15,119 bases of DNA. Source: an uncultured Porphyromonadaceae bacterium. Lineage in GTDB: Bacteria > Bacteroidota > Bacteroidia > Bacteroidales > Muribaculaceae. The notes under the pieces were generated by a model. It had not been told where the DNA came from and made no database searches. It worked only from the letters and a program-made list of their open reading frames with translations. The stretch covers positions 1-15,119 of the forward strand of contig CALEUL010000026.1 of the NCBI GenBank assembly GCA_937921035.1, in the 5' to 3' direction. Below are positions 8,452 through 14,800 of this stretch, in pieces; position 1 is the stretch's first letter, and each line of letters starts with the position of its first letter. A program made the translations under genes and the position numbers.

Positions 8452-8485
8452 TGGAATCGACCCTAATTTTAAGTTGACCTCAAAA

Positions 8486-8507
8486 GTTTAGCGGACAGTA
8501 ATAATAA
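8486..8507 (-). repeat. Right terminal inverted repeat of the IS
   Basis: Exact reverse complement of 7076-7097. It is followed by AATTTAATCACC and then the start of the esterase remnant at 8524. The bases just outside do not repeat those outside the left end. Confidence 0.85.
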
Positions 8508-8523
8508 AATTTAATCACCAGAA

Positions 8524-8982
8524 ATGAAATATCCGCATATCATCATCCAGACATTGCCAATAATTGCATTGCCGGTATTATCTTCCTGTTCGACTGGCAT
8601 TAACATATGGGACGAACTCGATGGAGCATCTGTTCAAATTCCGGACAATGCGGCAGAAACGGCAGCTCCGGAAGTGGGATATTACACTCCACAATCCACA
8701 GTGTCGGATGTACTTAATGATCCTTGTTTTGAGGATTTTGGCAGATTGTTGTTCCCGGTGGATAGAAATGTGTCTCCGTCGATGACACTGGCCCAAGTCT
8801 GTACATCGAATGTATATATGTGGTATCTGGGAAGCGAATATGCACAACGATGCTGGAGCCGGAATTACACCAGTATATCCCGATTAGTTTTTCAGATATT
8901 TCTTCTACACACCGGAATTGCTGAGCAATCATATTGCAGTCAGGAGCAGCGCTTGCATGGCACTGCTCCTGAAAAACTGTAA
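8524..8982 (+). pseudogene. Lipoprotein esterase (alpha/beta-hydrolase), 5' fragment only
   Basis: The first about 100 residues resemble the N-terminal part of Bacteroidetes lipoprotein esterases. A signal sequence ends in a lipobox LSSC with Cys22, and then come TPQSTVSDVLNDPCFEDFG and RLLFPVDRN, a conserved lead-in to the catalytic domain. After MWYLGSEYAQ (about 8838) the similarity ends and the frame runs on through unrelated sequence to a stop at 8980-8982. The nucleophile elbow (GxSxG) and the whole hydrolase core are missing, so the product cannot be catalytic. I could not find the missing part in the other frames downstream. Its natural promoter is replaced by the IS end 16 bases before the ATG. 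It is likely debris of a redox/esterase cluster together with the flavodoxin fragment. Confidence 0.65.
8940..8972. other. Stem-loop near the end of the esterase remnant
   Basis: TCAGGAGCAG (8940-8949) pairs perfectly with CTGCTCCTGA (8963-8972), with a 13-base loop. There is no T tract after it on the plus strand, where AAAAAC follows. It may be a terminator retained from a lost gene, or incidental. Confidence 0.35.
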
Positions 8983-8984
8983 GA

Positions 8985-9016
8985 TTTTGCTATCAAATAT
9001 ATTATCGGTATATTTG
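8985..9016 (+). promoter_or_regulatory. Strong Bacteroidetes-type promoter for the small membrane protein
   Basis: TTTTG (8985-8989), a 19-base spacer and TATATTTG (9009-9016) match the -33 and -7 consensus almost perfectly. The start codon at 9038 follows after 21 bases. Confidence 0.6.
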
Positions 9017-9037
9017 CACTAAATAAAGCCTGTTGTT

Positions 9038-9259
9038 ATGAAAATAAGCAATCGCATAAAACGCAATATATGTTTCACCTTGCTCATGGTAGGCGTCGCA
9101 TGTATTCTTGCTCGGGCATGGGAAGTGGCAATGACACCTGCATCCGGAAAAGCATGGTTTGAATTAGCTTCTATAGTAATCCTGACTTATTTTTGTTTCG
9201 ACCGTTTCCGGATTTTGCAGAAGCGGGTAAACAAGGGCATTATTTACGGAGCAAGATAG
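9038..9259 (+). CDS. Small two-helix membrane protein of unknown function
   Basis: This encodes 73 residues with a basic N-terminus (MKISNRIKRN), a first hydrophobic helix about residues 11-26 (ICFTLLMVGVACILAR), a short loop, and a second helix about 41-54 (FELASIVILTYFCF) followed by a basic tail. I recognise no characterised family; small membrane proteins of this shape are frequent in Bacteroidales. The ATG at 9038 is supported by a near-consensus promoter 22 bases upstream, and the gene ends in TAG 11 bases before the convergent stop of the peroxiredoxin gene. A role in membrane stress or as a complex subunit is possible, but nothing in the sequence shows it. Confidence 0.6.
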   Translation: MKISNRIKRNICFTLLMVGVACILARAWEVAMTPASGKAWFELASIVILTYFCFDRFRILQKRVNKGIIYGAR

Positions 9260-9270
9260 AGCAGGGCAGT

Positions 9271-9741
9271 TCAGCTTTTGTGCGAGGCGATATAATCGAG
9301 GAGCTGTTCGGCATGCGTTTTGGTCTTGATTTGCTTGCCGGTGAATATAGCCCTTACAATTCCTTCGCCATCTACAAGAAAAGTAGTGCGGATAGTGCCT
9401 ACCGTTGTTTTTCCGTAATTTTTCTTTTCACCCCACGCACCCAGTTCCTGAAGCAGGGTAGTGTCGGTATCGGCTATCAGAGGAAACGACAAATCATACT
9501 TTTCGGCAAACTTCGCCTGAGTTTCTTCTTTGTCGCGGCTCACGCCAACAATCGCATATCCATCGGCAGCCAGAGCCTCTTTATGCGCTTCCAGAGAACA
9601 AGCCTCGGCAGTACAGCCGGGAGTGTTGGCTTTCGGATATGTGTAAAGCACTAAGTTTCGTCCGGCAAAGTCGCTCGCCTTGATTTCGCGGCCATTCTGG
9701 TCGTGGCCAAGGATTTCGGGAATCTTATCTCCTATATTCAT
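9271..9741 (-). CDS. bcp: Thioredoxin-dependent peroxiredoxin, Bcp/PrxQ type
   Basis: This 156-residue cytoplasmic thiol peroxidase reduces H2O2 and organic hydroperoxides with electrons from thioredoxin. The active-site loop YPKANTPGCTAEACSL contains the peroxidatic Cys43 in T-P-G-C and the resolving Cys48 five residues later, the CxxxxC arrangement of two-Cys Bcp proteins. The rest (VGVSRDKEETQAKFAEKY, TFLVDGEGIV) follows the family, and the length is typical. The gene starts 27 bases after the stop of the sulfatase gene on the same strand, so the two are probably co-transcribed. That would couple an oxidant defence to a gene whose product is activated only by an oxygen-sensitive enzyme. 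No separate promoter is evident in the 27-base gap. Confidence 0.95.
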   Translation of the reverse strand: MNIGDKIPEILGHDQNGREIKASDFAGRNLVLYTYPKANTPGCTAEACSLEAHKEALAADGYAIVGVSRDKEETQAKFAEKYDLSFPLIADTDTTLLQELGAWGEKKNYGKTTVGTIRTTFLVDGEGIVRAIFTGKQIKTKTHAEQLLDYIASHKS

Positions 9742-9768
9742 TTTGTATAGTATTTTGCGTTATTGGTT

Positions 9769-11343
9769 TTATTCTGCGCCCTGTTTATTTCGTTCTGCCG
9801 TCGCCTTGATGGGTGCCGACATGGGCGATGAATAGCTACGGTCGTAGTATTCGCGTAGCTGGCGCTCGAGGCGTTTCACAACTTTGGCATAGGTCGGGTC
9901 GGAGGCAACGTTGCGCGTTTCCAACGGGTCTTTTTCGTAATCGAAAAGTTCCACGGCAATTACTTTATCGGGGTTGAAAGGTTCGTAAGTTTTGAAACCT
10001 TTTGTCCATTGCACCAGTCTGTACCGTTTGTCGCGTATGGCATAGCCCATTATATCATTTTTGAGGTACTCAGCTTTGCCCTCCAGATCGGTATCGGTAT
10101 TGATTGTGTAATCTTCGGTTGTCGTGCGGCTGTACTGGCTCATCGCGTAATCTTTCACCTTAGCCTTGGGGTTGCGGAGTATGGGAACAAGGCTCTTGCC
10201 GTCGAGCTGCTGTGGGTGCGGGGTGCCGGTAAGTTCGGCGATGGTGGGGAAGATGTCAAGAAATTCTACGAGAGCGTCGGAACGCGTTCCCTTTTTCATT
10301 CCAGGAGCGGAAATAATAAGCGGCACACGTGTGGCCTGCTCGAAATTGGTCATTTTGTTCCACAGTCCGTGGTCGCCGAGGTGATAGCCGTGGTCGCCGA
10401 AAAGCACGATAACAGTGTTGTCGGCCAGTCCCTGACTGTCGAGGGCATCGAGTACTTTCCCGATCTGAGCATCGGTATAGGATATGCATGCATAATAGGC
10501 ATGGAGCAGACGCTTCTGTGTTTCGGTATCAAGGTGTTTGGTGTCTACGAAACTTTCGAAAGGAGGAATGTCGGAATATCCCTTTACCTCAAGCGAGTTA
10601 TGGTATGCGTATTCGCAACCGTCTGCGGCCATATCTTGGAACTGGGCAACAGGCATGCTTTCCCGGTCGTACATGTCCCAGTACTTCTTTGGAGCGCAGA
10701 AAGGTAGATGAGGCTTCTTGAAGCCGACACCGAGGAAAAACGGCTTTCCTCCTTTCTTGAGCTTTGCCATCGTCTTTACGGCTTCGTCGGCAATCACGCC
10801 GTCCACATAAGTGATATCAGGCACATCGGCACATTCCGTAGCCACTCGGCCATTGGCGAGCGCGTATGTTGCACCGGGAGTGTTTACGTAAGGGAGGCTC
10901 CATGACTTCGGATCGTTTTTAACAGCCTTGTCGCGCAGCGGATGATACACTTTTCCGACACCGACAGTCTCATAGCCGTTGTTCTTCAGGGCCTCGGGCA
11001 TCGTTACTATATCCGGGTTATTCTTGCGGAACGAACCCATGAGCCACCATACGCCTGTATGGTCGGGATTAAGACCCGTAAGAAGGCTCGAGCGCGTAGG
11101 GCCGCTGAGAGCCACCTGGCAGTATGCGCTGTTGAACAGGGTGCCGCGTGCAGCAAGGCGATCCATATTAGGAGTATGCGCCAACGTATCGCCATATGCC
11201 GACAGCCAGGGTTTCATATCGTCTACGGCAATAAAAAGAACATTCGGACGGTTGTCCTCGGCGGGAGCGGAGTATATTGCGGGGGCGAGCGCGAGGGCGT
11301 TCACTCCGCAGATTAAATATTTCAGATTTTTACCCGTGGTCAT
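9769..11343 (-). CDS. Ser-type sulfatase, iduronate-2-sulfatase-like (S1 family)
   Basis: This 524-residue exported sulfatase hydrolyses sulfate esters of glycans. A signal peptide (MTTGKNLKYL to about Ala26) precedes the alkaline-phosphatase-like domain. Metal ligands are Asp41-Asp42 (FIAVDDMKP) and Asp317-His318 (FGDHGYH). The modified residue is Ser80 in SGPTR followed by SSLLTG, i.e. an S-x-P-x-R site, with Lys131 and His134 (GKVYHP), Lys210 and His212 (KKPHLP) and Lys330 completing the sulfate pocket. These match the iduronate-2-sulfatase-like group (FxKPHxPF, DHG..LG.H). The open frame could start at 11688, but the first 115 codons run across the divergent promoters and the start of the next gene, and give no signal peptide. 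The ATG at 11343 is therefore the start. Likely substrates are 2-O-sulfated uronic acids of glycosaminoglycans or similar host glycans, which is inference. Being Ser-type, it needs the maturase encoded divergently. Confidence 0.93.
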   Translation of the reverse strand: MTTGKNLKYLICGVNALALAPAIYSAPAEDNRPNVLFIAVDDMKPWLSAYGDTLAHTPNMDRLAARGTLFNSAYCQVALSGPTRSSLLTGLNPDHTGVWWLMGSFRKNNPDIVTMPEALKNNGYETVGVGKVYHPLRDKAVKNDPKSWSLPYVNTPGATYALANGRVATECADVPDITYVDGVIADEAVKTMAKLKKGGKPFFLGVGFKKPHLPFCAPKKYWDMYDRESMPVAQFQDMAADGCEYAYHNSLEVKGYSDIPPFESFVDTKHLDTETQKRLLHAYYACISYTDAQIGKVLDALDSQGLADNTVIVLFGDHGYHLGDHGLWNKMTNFEQATRVPLIISAPGMKKGTRSDALVEFLDIFPTIAELTGTPHPQQLDGKSLVPILRNPKAKVKDYAMSQYSRTTTEDYTINTDTDLEGKAEYLKNDIMGYAIRDKRYRLVQWTKGFKTYEPFNPDKVIAVELFDYEKDPLETRNVASDPTYAKVVKRLERQLREYYDRSYSSPMSAPIKATAERNKQGAE

Positions 11344-11366
11344 GGTGTTGTTAAGATATATTTTCT

Positions 11367-11374
11367 TAAATTTG
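11367..11374 (+). promoter_or_regulatory. -7 element for the exported protein and maturase operon
   Basis: TAAATTTG matches TAnnTTTG and is followed by GCAC, as in many Bacteroidetes promoters. A clear -33 element is lacking (TTG at 11348-11350 lies only 16 bases away) and would fall next to the sulfatase start codon. It lies 55 bases before the ATG at 11429. Confidence 0.5.
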
Positions 11375-11376
11375 CA

Positions 11377-11412
11377 CAAAGATACGATTTTTATTCTTTT
11401 CGAAAACAAAAA
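11377..11412 (-). promoter_or_regulatory. Promoter for the sulfatase and peroxiredoxin genes
   Basis: On the minus strand TTTTTG (11412-11407) and TATCTTTG (11384-11377) are separated by 22 bases, slightly more than the usual 19-21. The start codon at 11343 is 33 bases downstream. This -7 element faces the opposing one at 11367-11374 with only two bases between. Confidence 0.5.
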
Positions 11413-11428
11413 CGGCAAGTTTTTAATC

Positions 11429-12061
11429 ATGAAGAAACTATTTCTATTCGCAACGGCAATAATCATGTTATGCGGCACCGATGCAAATGCACAGACTCTC
11501 GACGTTGAAGCACTCCACGGTATTTGTCCGTCAACAGCGCGAGAGGTATACGGCGTCAGCCAGTATGTGAAACTCGATGGAGCGCAGCAGCGCGCTTTGG
11601 CTGTCGCTTTCGCCAAAGAGGACAGCTGCGTGCTTGCGATGATACGCGACGACGGCGGCGTAATCACTGTTAAGAACAGCCGCCGCATAGAAAAGATGCA
11701 CGACCGTACGCTTGCCGAGATTTTGAGAAAGGAACAGCTCGAGCAGTATTATCGCGGCGTGTTCGACAAGGAAGCCGATGCCGAGGGTACGGGCATTGCC
11801 AACAAACTGCAAAAGAAATACAATCTTACAGACCAGAACTGGAAATTTATACGTGTCGCATTCTACAAGATAGCGCTTGAATCGCGCGTTATAAACAAGA
11901 CTATGGCCGACAAACCGGCACAGGCAAAGAAAATGATAGAAAAGCTTCGCTCCGAGCAGATTGCCACAATAGAAGCCAAAGGTGGAATACGTGTCAATCC
12001 CGAAGGAACAAAAGTTACGGTAGTGAGGCCGTTCGACCCCGACAGACTTCATCGCGAATGA
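11429..12061 (+). CDS. Exported helical protein of unknown function, translationally coupled to the sulfatase maturase
   Basis: This encodes 210 residues. A clear signal peptide (MKKLFLFATAIIMLCGTDANA) is cleaved after Ala21, leaving a mature periplasmic, mostly helical, charged protein with Cys33 and Cys67. Two similar segments are visible: KLDGAQQRALAVAF (48-61) with RRIEKMHDRTLAEILRKEQ (85-103), and NLTDQNWKFIRVAF (132-145) with KKMIEKLRSEQ (167-177). The Leu-x-x-x-Gln openings recall the LTxxQ motif of Spy/CpxP-type periplasmic proteins, but this is only a resemblance. The stop codon overlaps the ATG of the maturase gene (ATGA), so the two are translated together. The ATG at 11429 is chosen over an open frame running back to 10979, because only this start gives a signal peptide and the upstream part is antisense to the sulfatase. 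A chaperone, sensor or sulfatase accessory role is conceivable but unproven. Confidence 0.7.
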   Translation: MKKLFLFATAIIMLCGTDANAQTLDVEALHGICPSTAREVYGVSQYVKLDGAQQRALAVAFAKEDSCVLAMIRDDGGVITVKNSRRIEKMHDRTLAEILRKEQLEQYYRGVFDKEADAEGTGIANKLQKKYNLTDQNWKFIRVAFYKIALESRVINKTMADKPAQAKKMIEKLRSEQIATIEAKGGIRVNPEGTKVTVVRPFDPDRLHRE

Positions 12062-13251
12062 GTATTCCAGCCGCTCCGTTCTCACGCCCGCTATATGTAA
12101 TGGCAAAGCCGGCGGGCAGTATGTGCAATATGCGATGCCGCTACTGCTATTACCTTGAGAAATCCAGATATTATCCCGGGCGTACGATGATGCCTGACGA
12201 TGTGCTCGAGGAGTACATAAAACAGTATATAGAGGCGCAGACTATGCCTGCCGTCATGTTTACGTGGCATGGCGGCGAGTCCTTGCTGCGTACGCCCGAC
12301 TTTTATAAGAAAGTGCTCAGGCTACAGCGCAAATATGCCCGCGGTATCCATGTGGACAACTGCATACAGACTAACGGTACAAAGCTCACCGACGAGTGGT
12401 GCCGTTTTTTCAAGGATAACGGATGGCTTGTGGGCGTTTCGATAGACGGACCTCGCGAATATCACGATGCTTATCGCCTGAAAGCAAACGGGCAAGGATC
12501 CTTCGACGATGTGATGCGCGGAATCGAGCTTCTGAACAGGTATGGCGTTGAATGGAATGCTATGGCTGTGGTCAACGATCTTATTGCCGCGCATCCGCAC
12601 GAATTCTATCATTTTTTCAAGAGTATCGACTGCCGCTTCATCCAGTTCGCGCCTATTGTGGAACGCATATCACCCAAAGGGCTTGCTACTGCGGCCGAGG
12701 ATGCACCGCTTGCGTCGTTCTCTGTTACACCAGAGGCATGGGGAAATTTCCTGTGCGCAATCTTCGATGAATGGGTACGTAAGGATGTCGGAACAGTCTT
12801 TATACAGATGTTCGATGCGACCCTTGCCAATACCGTAGGCGTTGAGCCTGGCATATGTACATTGGGACGCACATGCGGCCATGCGGCGGTTATCGAGCAT
12901 AACGGCGACATTTATAGCTGCGACCATTTTGTATTCCCCGAATATCGACTCGGGAATATACTTAGCCGCAGCATTTTTGAAATGATGGATAGTCCGGAGC
13001 AAAGGCGATTCGGCGATGCCAAGATCGATACCCTTCCGGGACAATGCCGCAGGTGCAAGTGGCTGAGGTTATGCAACGGTGAATGTCCGAAAAACAGATT
13101 TGCGGTAAGCGAAGACGGTGAGCCCGGCCTGAACTATCTTTGCAACGGTTTCCGGCATTTTTTTGAGCACACCGCACCCGCGATGGAATTCATGAAAGCC
13201 GAACTCGCCGCAAGGCGCTCCCCGGCCAACATCATGAAAACATTTAGCTGA
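12058..13251 (+). CDS. Anaerobic sulfatase-maturating enzyme (radical SAM, SPASM domain)
   Basis: This 397-residue cytoplasmic enzyme converts the active-site Ser or Cys of sulfatases to formylglycine without oxygen, using S-adenosylmethionine. The radical-SAM cluster motif CNMRCRYC gives Cys23, Cys27 and Cys30, followed by Tyr-Tyr. WHGGES (70-75) is the SAM-binding GGE motif. The SPASM domain supplies Cys267, Cys273, Cys288, Cys330, Cys333, Cys339, Cys343 and Cys362 for two auxiliary 4Fe-4S clusters. Asp289 directly after Cys288 (SCDHF) corresponds to the proposed catalytic base, Asp277 of the C. perfringens enzyme. Length is as in that family (about 370-400). It overlaps the preceding gene by four bases and lies divergent to a Ser-type sulfatase, the expected substrate. 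The product is probably also used for other sulfatases in the genome. Relatives in Bacteroides are called ChuR or anSME. Confidence 0.95.
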   Translation: MSIPAAPFSRPLYVMAKPAGSMCNMRCRYCYYLEKSRYYPGRTMMPDDVLEEYIKQYIEAQTMPAVMFTWHGGESLLRTPDFYKKVLRLQRKYARGIHVDNCIQTNGTKLTDEWCRFFKDNGWLVGVSIDGPREYHDAYRLKANGQGSFDDVMRGIELLNRYGVEWNAMAVVNDLIAAHPHEFYHFFKSIDCRFIQFAPIVERISPKGLATAAEDAPLASFSVTPEAWGNFLCAIFDEWVRKDVGTVFIQMFDATLANTVGVEPGICTLGRTCGHAAVIEHNGDIYSCDHFVFPEYRLGNILSRSIFEMMDSPEQRRFGDAKIDTLPGQCRRCKWLRLCNGECPKNRFAVSEDGEPGLNYLCNGFRHFFEHTAPAMEFMKAELAARRSPANIMKTFS

Positions 13252-13618
13252 ATGCAATTCATCATTATTTGCTGTTATTGCGCGGAGCAGAGGCCTTAGA
13301 GAATATGGAAGCAAATCCTCATAAATAGGCAAAAACAGGGTGATAAAACAGTTTCGTTATCCGGATTTGTTTTTAAATACTCTGAATTTCTCCGTTTTCT
13401 CGCTTCTGTCGATCATTCCTATTCCATATTGTAGTACTCTGTCATAAGGCAGCGGTATGAATCCTTTTGCTCTCCGGCGAGATGTACGGAGACAGGAACA
13501 TATTGGCACGACGTGGCCGGAACGAACTCGATAGAAAAGCAATAATTTATTATCTTTTACGAAATATTCCTGCAATGATATAAATATATTTTTGCACTAC
13601 AGAACTAATGCTTTAATC
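13252..13618. other. 367-base intergenic region after the maturase gene
   Basis: The stretch holds no convincing gene. A 13-base palindrome (TGAAT-GCA-ATTCA, 13249-13261) overlaps the maturase stop codon, too weak to call a terminator. A minus-strand open frame at 13357-13575 (TTG start, 72 residues, rich in Arg with CSCLRTSRRRAKGF) has no recognised family and no clear promoter, so I do not call it a gene. The A/T-rich end carries the -7 element for the following operon. Confidence 0.4.
13587..13594 (+). promoter_or_regulatory. -7 promoter element for the small peptide and porin genes
   Basis: TATTTTTG matches TAnnTTTG and is followed by GCAC, as upstream of the maturase operon. A clear -33 element at the expected distance is not seen. 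The start codon at 13619 follows after 24 bases. Confidence 0.5.
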
Positions 13619-13771
13619 ATGCGGATAGAGAAGATTATAACTGTAGTGAAAGAATTATTGAGCTGGATATATATCGTGGGGCTGGTTGCCGGTATTATCT
13701 ATGCTGCGTGCATGGGGCAAGAAACAAAAACGCCCGGTGAGATTATTTATGATAAGGCCCATACACGATAA
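13619..13771 (+). CDS. 50-residue single-helix membrane peptide upstream of the porin
   Basis: The frame from ATG 13619 to TAA 13771 encodes 50 residues: a basic amphipathic N-terminus (MRIEKIITVVKELLSW), a hydrophobic helix about residues 14-33 (WIYIVGLVAGIIYAAC) and a short polar tail (ETKTPGEIIYDKAHTR). It lies between a -7 promoter element (24 bases upstream) and the porin start (12 bases downstream), which supports a real co-transcribed small gene. I recognise no family. It might be a small subunit of a transport system using the porin; nothing in the sequence proves this. A leader peptide with a regulatory role is an alternative, though I see no run of one amino acid. Confidence 0.5.
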   Translation: MRIEKIITVVKELLSWIYIVGLVAGIIYAACMGQETKTPGEIIYDKAHTR

Positions 13772-13783
13772 ACAGTATTCGCA

Positions 13784-14800
13784 ATGGGAAAAATATTTTT
13801 TGCAATTCTGGGTACACTTGCCCTTTGTAGTGCTTCTGTGATGGCGCAGGAAACTGAAAATTCTTTTATTCCGGAAATCCACGGTACTATCAGGGCCAAA
13901 TACGAGTATGAGCCGGACATCAGCAAAGGCAGGTTTGAGATAAGAAACGCTCGAATGAGTGTAGAAGGGAAAATCATACCTATTGTACGGTACAAGGCAG
14001 AAATAGACCTGTCGGACGAAGGGCAGATCAAAATGCTTGATGCTTTCGTGCGGTTACAGCCTCGCGACCGGCTGAAATTCACATTCGGTCAGATGCGAGT
14101 GCCGTTTTCCATCGACGCGCATCGTTCGCCTCACCTCCAGTATTTTGCCAACCGCTCCTTCATAGCCAAACAGGTGGGTAATGTCAGGGATGTGGGATTC
14201 GCCGCTGGATGGACTTTTGGTTCCGACGCACCTGTAATGCTGGAAGGTGGCGTATTCAATGGATCCGGGCTGACGAATCAGAAAAACTTCTGGACCTCGA
14301 ACTATAATTTTTCAATCAAATCGCATATTTGCCTGTGGAGGCAATTAAACATTGTGCTTAGCTGCCAGAAAGCCGGAGCATCGGATGTCAATACATATAT
14401 GTATGACGGAGGTGTTTACTGGGAATATTCCCGCTGGCACATAGAGGCTGAGTATCTGCGAAAGCATTATGCCCGTGATGCCTTTAATCCGGTCAATGCC
14501 GTTGATGTTTTCGCGGCATATCGGCTTCCTCTAAAAAGAGACAATCTGGCTTTGTCCTTTTTAGGTCGATATGACTATATGTCCGACCACAGCAATGGAA
14601 CAAAAGATGAAAAAGGACTCCTCAGGACCGACGATCCGGAACGCCACAGACTTACGGGCGGATTGACACTGAGTATGGGAAAAGGTGCGCTTCAAGCAGA
14701 TATCCGACTGAACTACGAGCAGTATTTTTACAATAAAGGAGTGGAGCCTTCGATATCAGAACAAAATAAGATTGTGCTTGAATTTGTAGCACACTTCTGA
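13784..14800 (+). CDS. Outer-membrane porin, OprO/OprP-like (phosphate-selective porin family)
   Basis: This encodes 338 residues: a signal peptide (MGKIFFAILGTLALCSASVMA, cleavage before Gln22) and a mature chain of alternating polar/hydrophobic strands ending in Phe, the C-terminal aromatic residue needed for barrel assembly. Family features are the opening PEIHGTIRAKYEYEPD, the RFEIRNARMSVEGKI strand pair, and FTFGQMRVPFSIDAHRSP, which resembles the conserved GQMKxPF segment of Porin_O_P proteins. It is shorter than the about 440 residues of Pseudomonas OprP, so it may have fewer or shorter loops. Phosphate selectivity cannot be assumed from the family name. It is downstream of the 50-residue peptide gene with a 12-base gap, probably in one transcript ended by the hairpin at 14924. 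Confidence 0.85.
   Translation: MGKIFFAILGTLALCSASVMAQETENSFIPEIHGTIRAKYEYEPDISKGRFEIRNARMSVEGKIIPIVRYKAEIDLSDEGQIKMLDAFVRLQPRDRLKFTFGQMRVPFSIDAHRSPHLQYFANRSFIAKQVGNVRDVGFAAGWTFGSDAPVMLEGGVFNGSGLTNQKNFWTSNYNFSIKSHICLWRQLNIVLSCQKAGASDVNTYMYDGGVYWEYSRWHIEAEYLRKHYARDAFNPVNAVDVFAAYRLPLKRDNLALSFLGRYDYMSDHSNGTKDEKGLLRTDDPERHRLTGGLTLSMGKGALQADIRLNYEQYFYNKGVEPSISEQNKIVLEFVAHF

Larger units (their letters stand above)
7076..8507. mobile_element. IS4-family insertion sequence, about 1.43 kb, with both ends present
   Basis: The element is bounded by perfect 22-bp inverted repeats (7076-7097 and 8486-8507) whose core is ACTGTCCGCTAAAC, and carries a single transposase on the minus strand. The left end has a strong stem-loop (7106-7145) and the right end carries a promoter-like element and two foldback hairpins upstream of the transposase start. 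I could not find a direct target repeat in the flanks. The left flank is a flavodoxin-like gene fragment and the right flank is an unrelated esterase fragment. If the A/T part of the repeat (TTATTATT) is not IS sequence, the element would be 7084-8499. Confidence 0.85.

Noticed and set aside
7064..8519. Target-site duplication around the IS
   Set aside because: The A/T-rich flanks look repetitive, but position-by-position comparison of 8- to 12-base flanks gives only chance-level matches; TTATTATT/AATAATAA is an inverted, not a direct, repeat.
10979..11428. N-terminal extension of the exported protein by 150 codons
   Set aside because: It is antisense to the sulfatase, and the internal Met at 11429 starts a textbook signal peptide preceded by a -7 element.
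11344..11688. N-terminal extension of the sulfatase by 115 codons
   Set aside because: It crosses both promoters and the antisense of the next gene, while the Met at 11343 begins a normal signal peptide.
13357..13575. A 72-codon minus-strand frame after the maturase gene
   Set aside because: It has a TTG start, no promoter or family, and an odd Arg/Cys-rich composition; kept only as a remark on the intergenic region.
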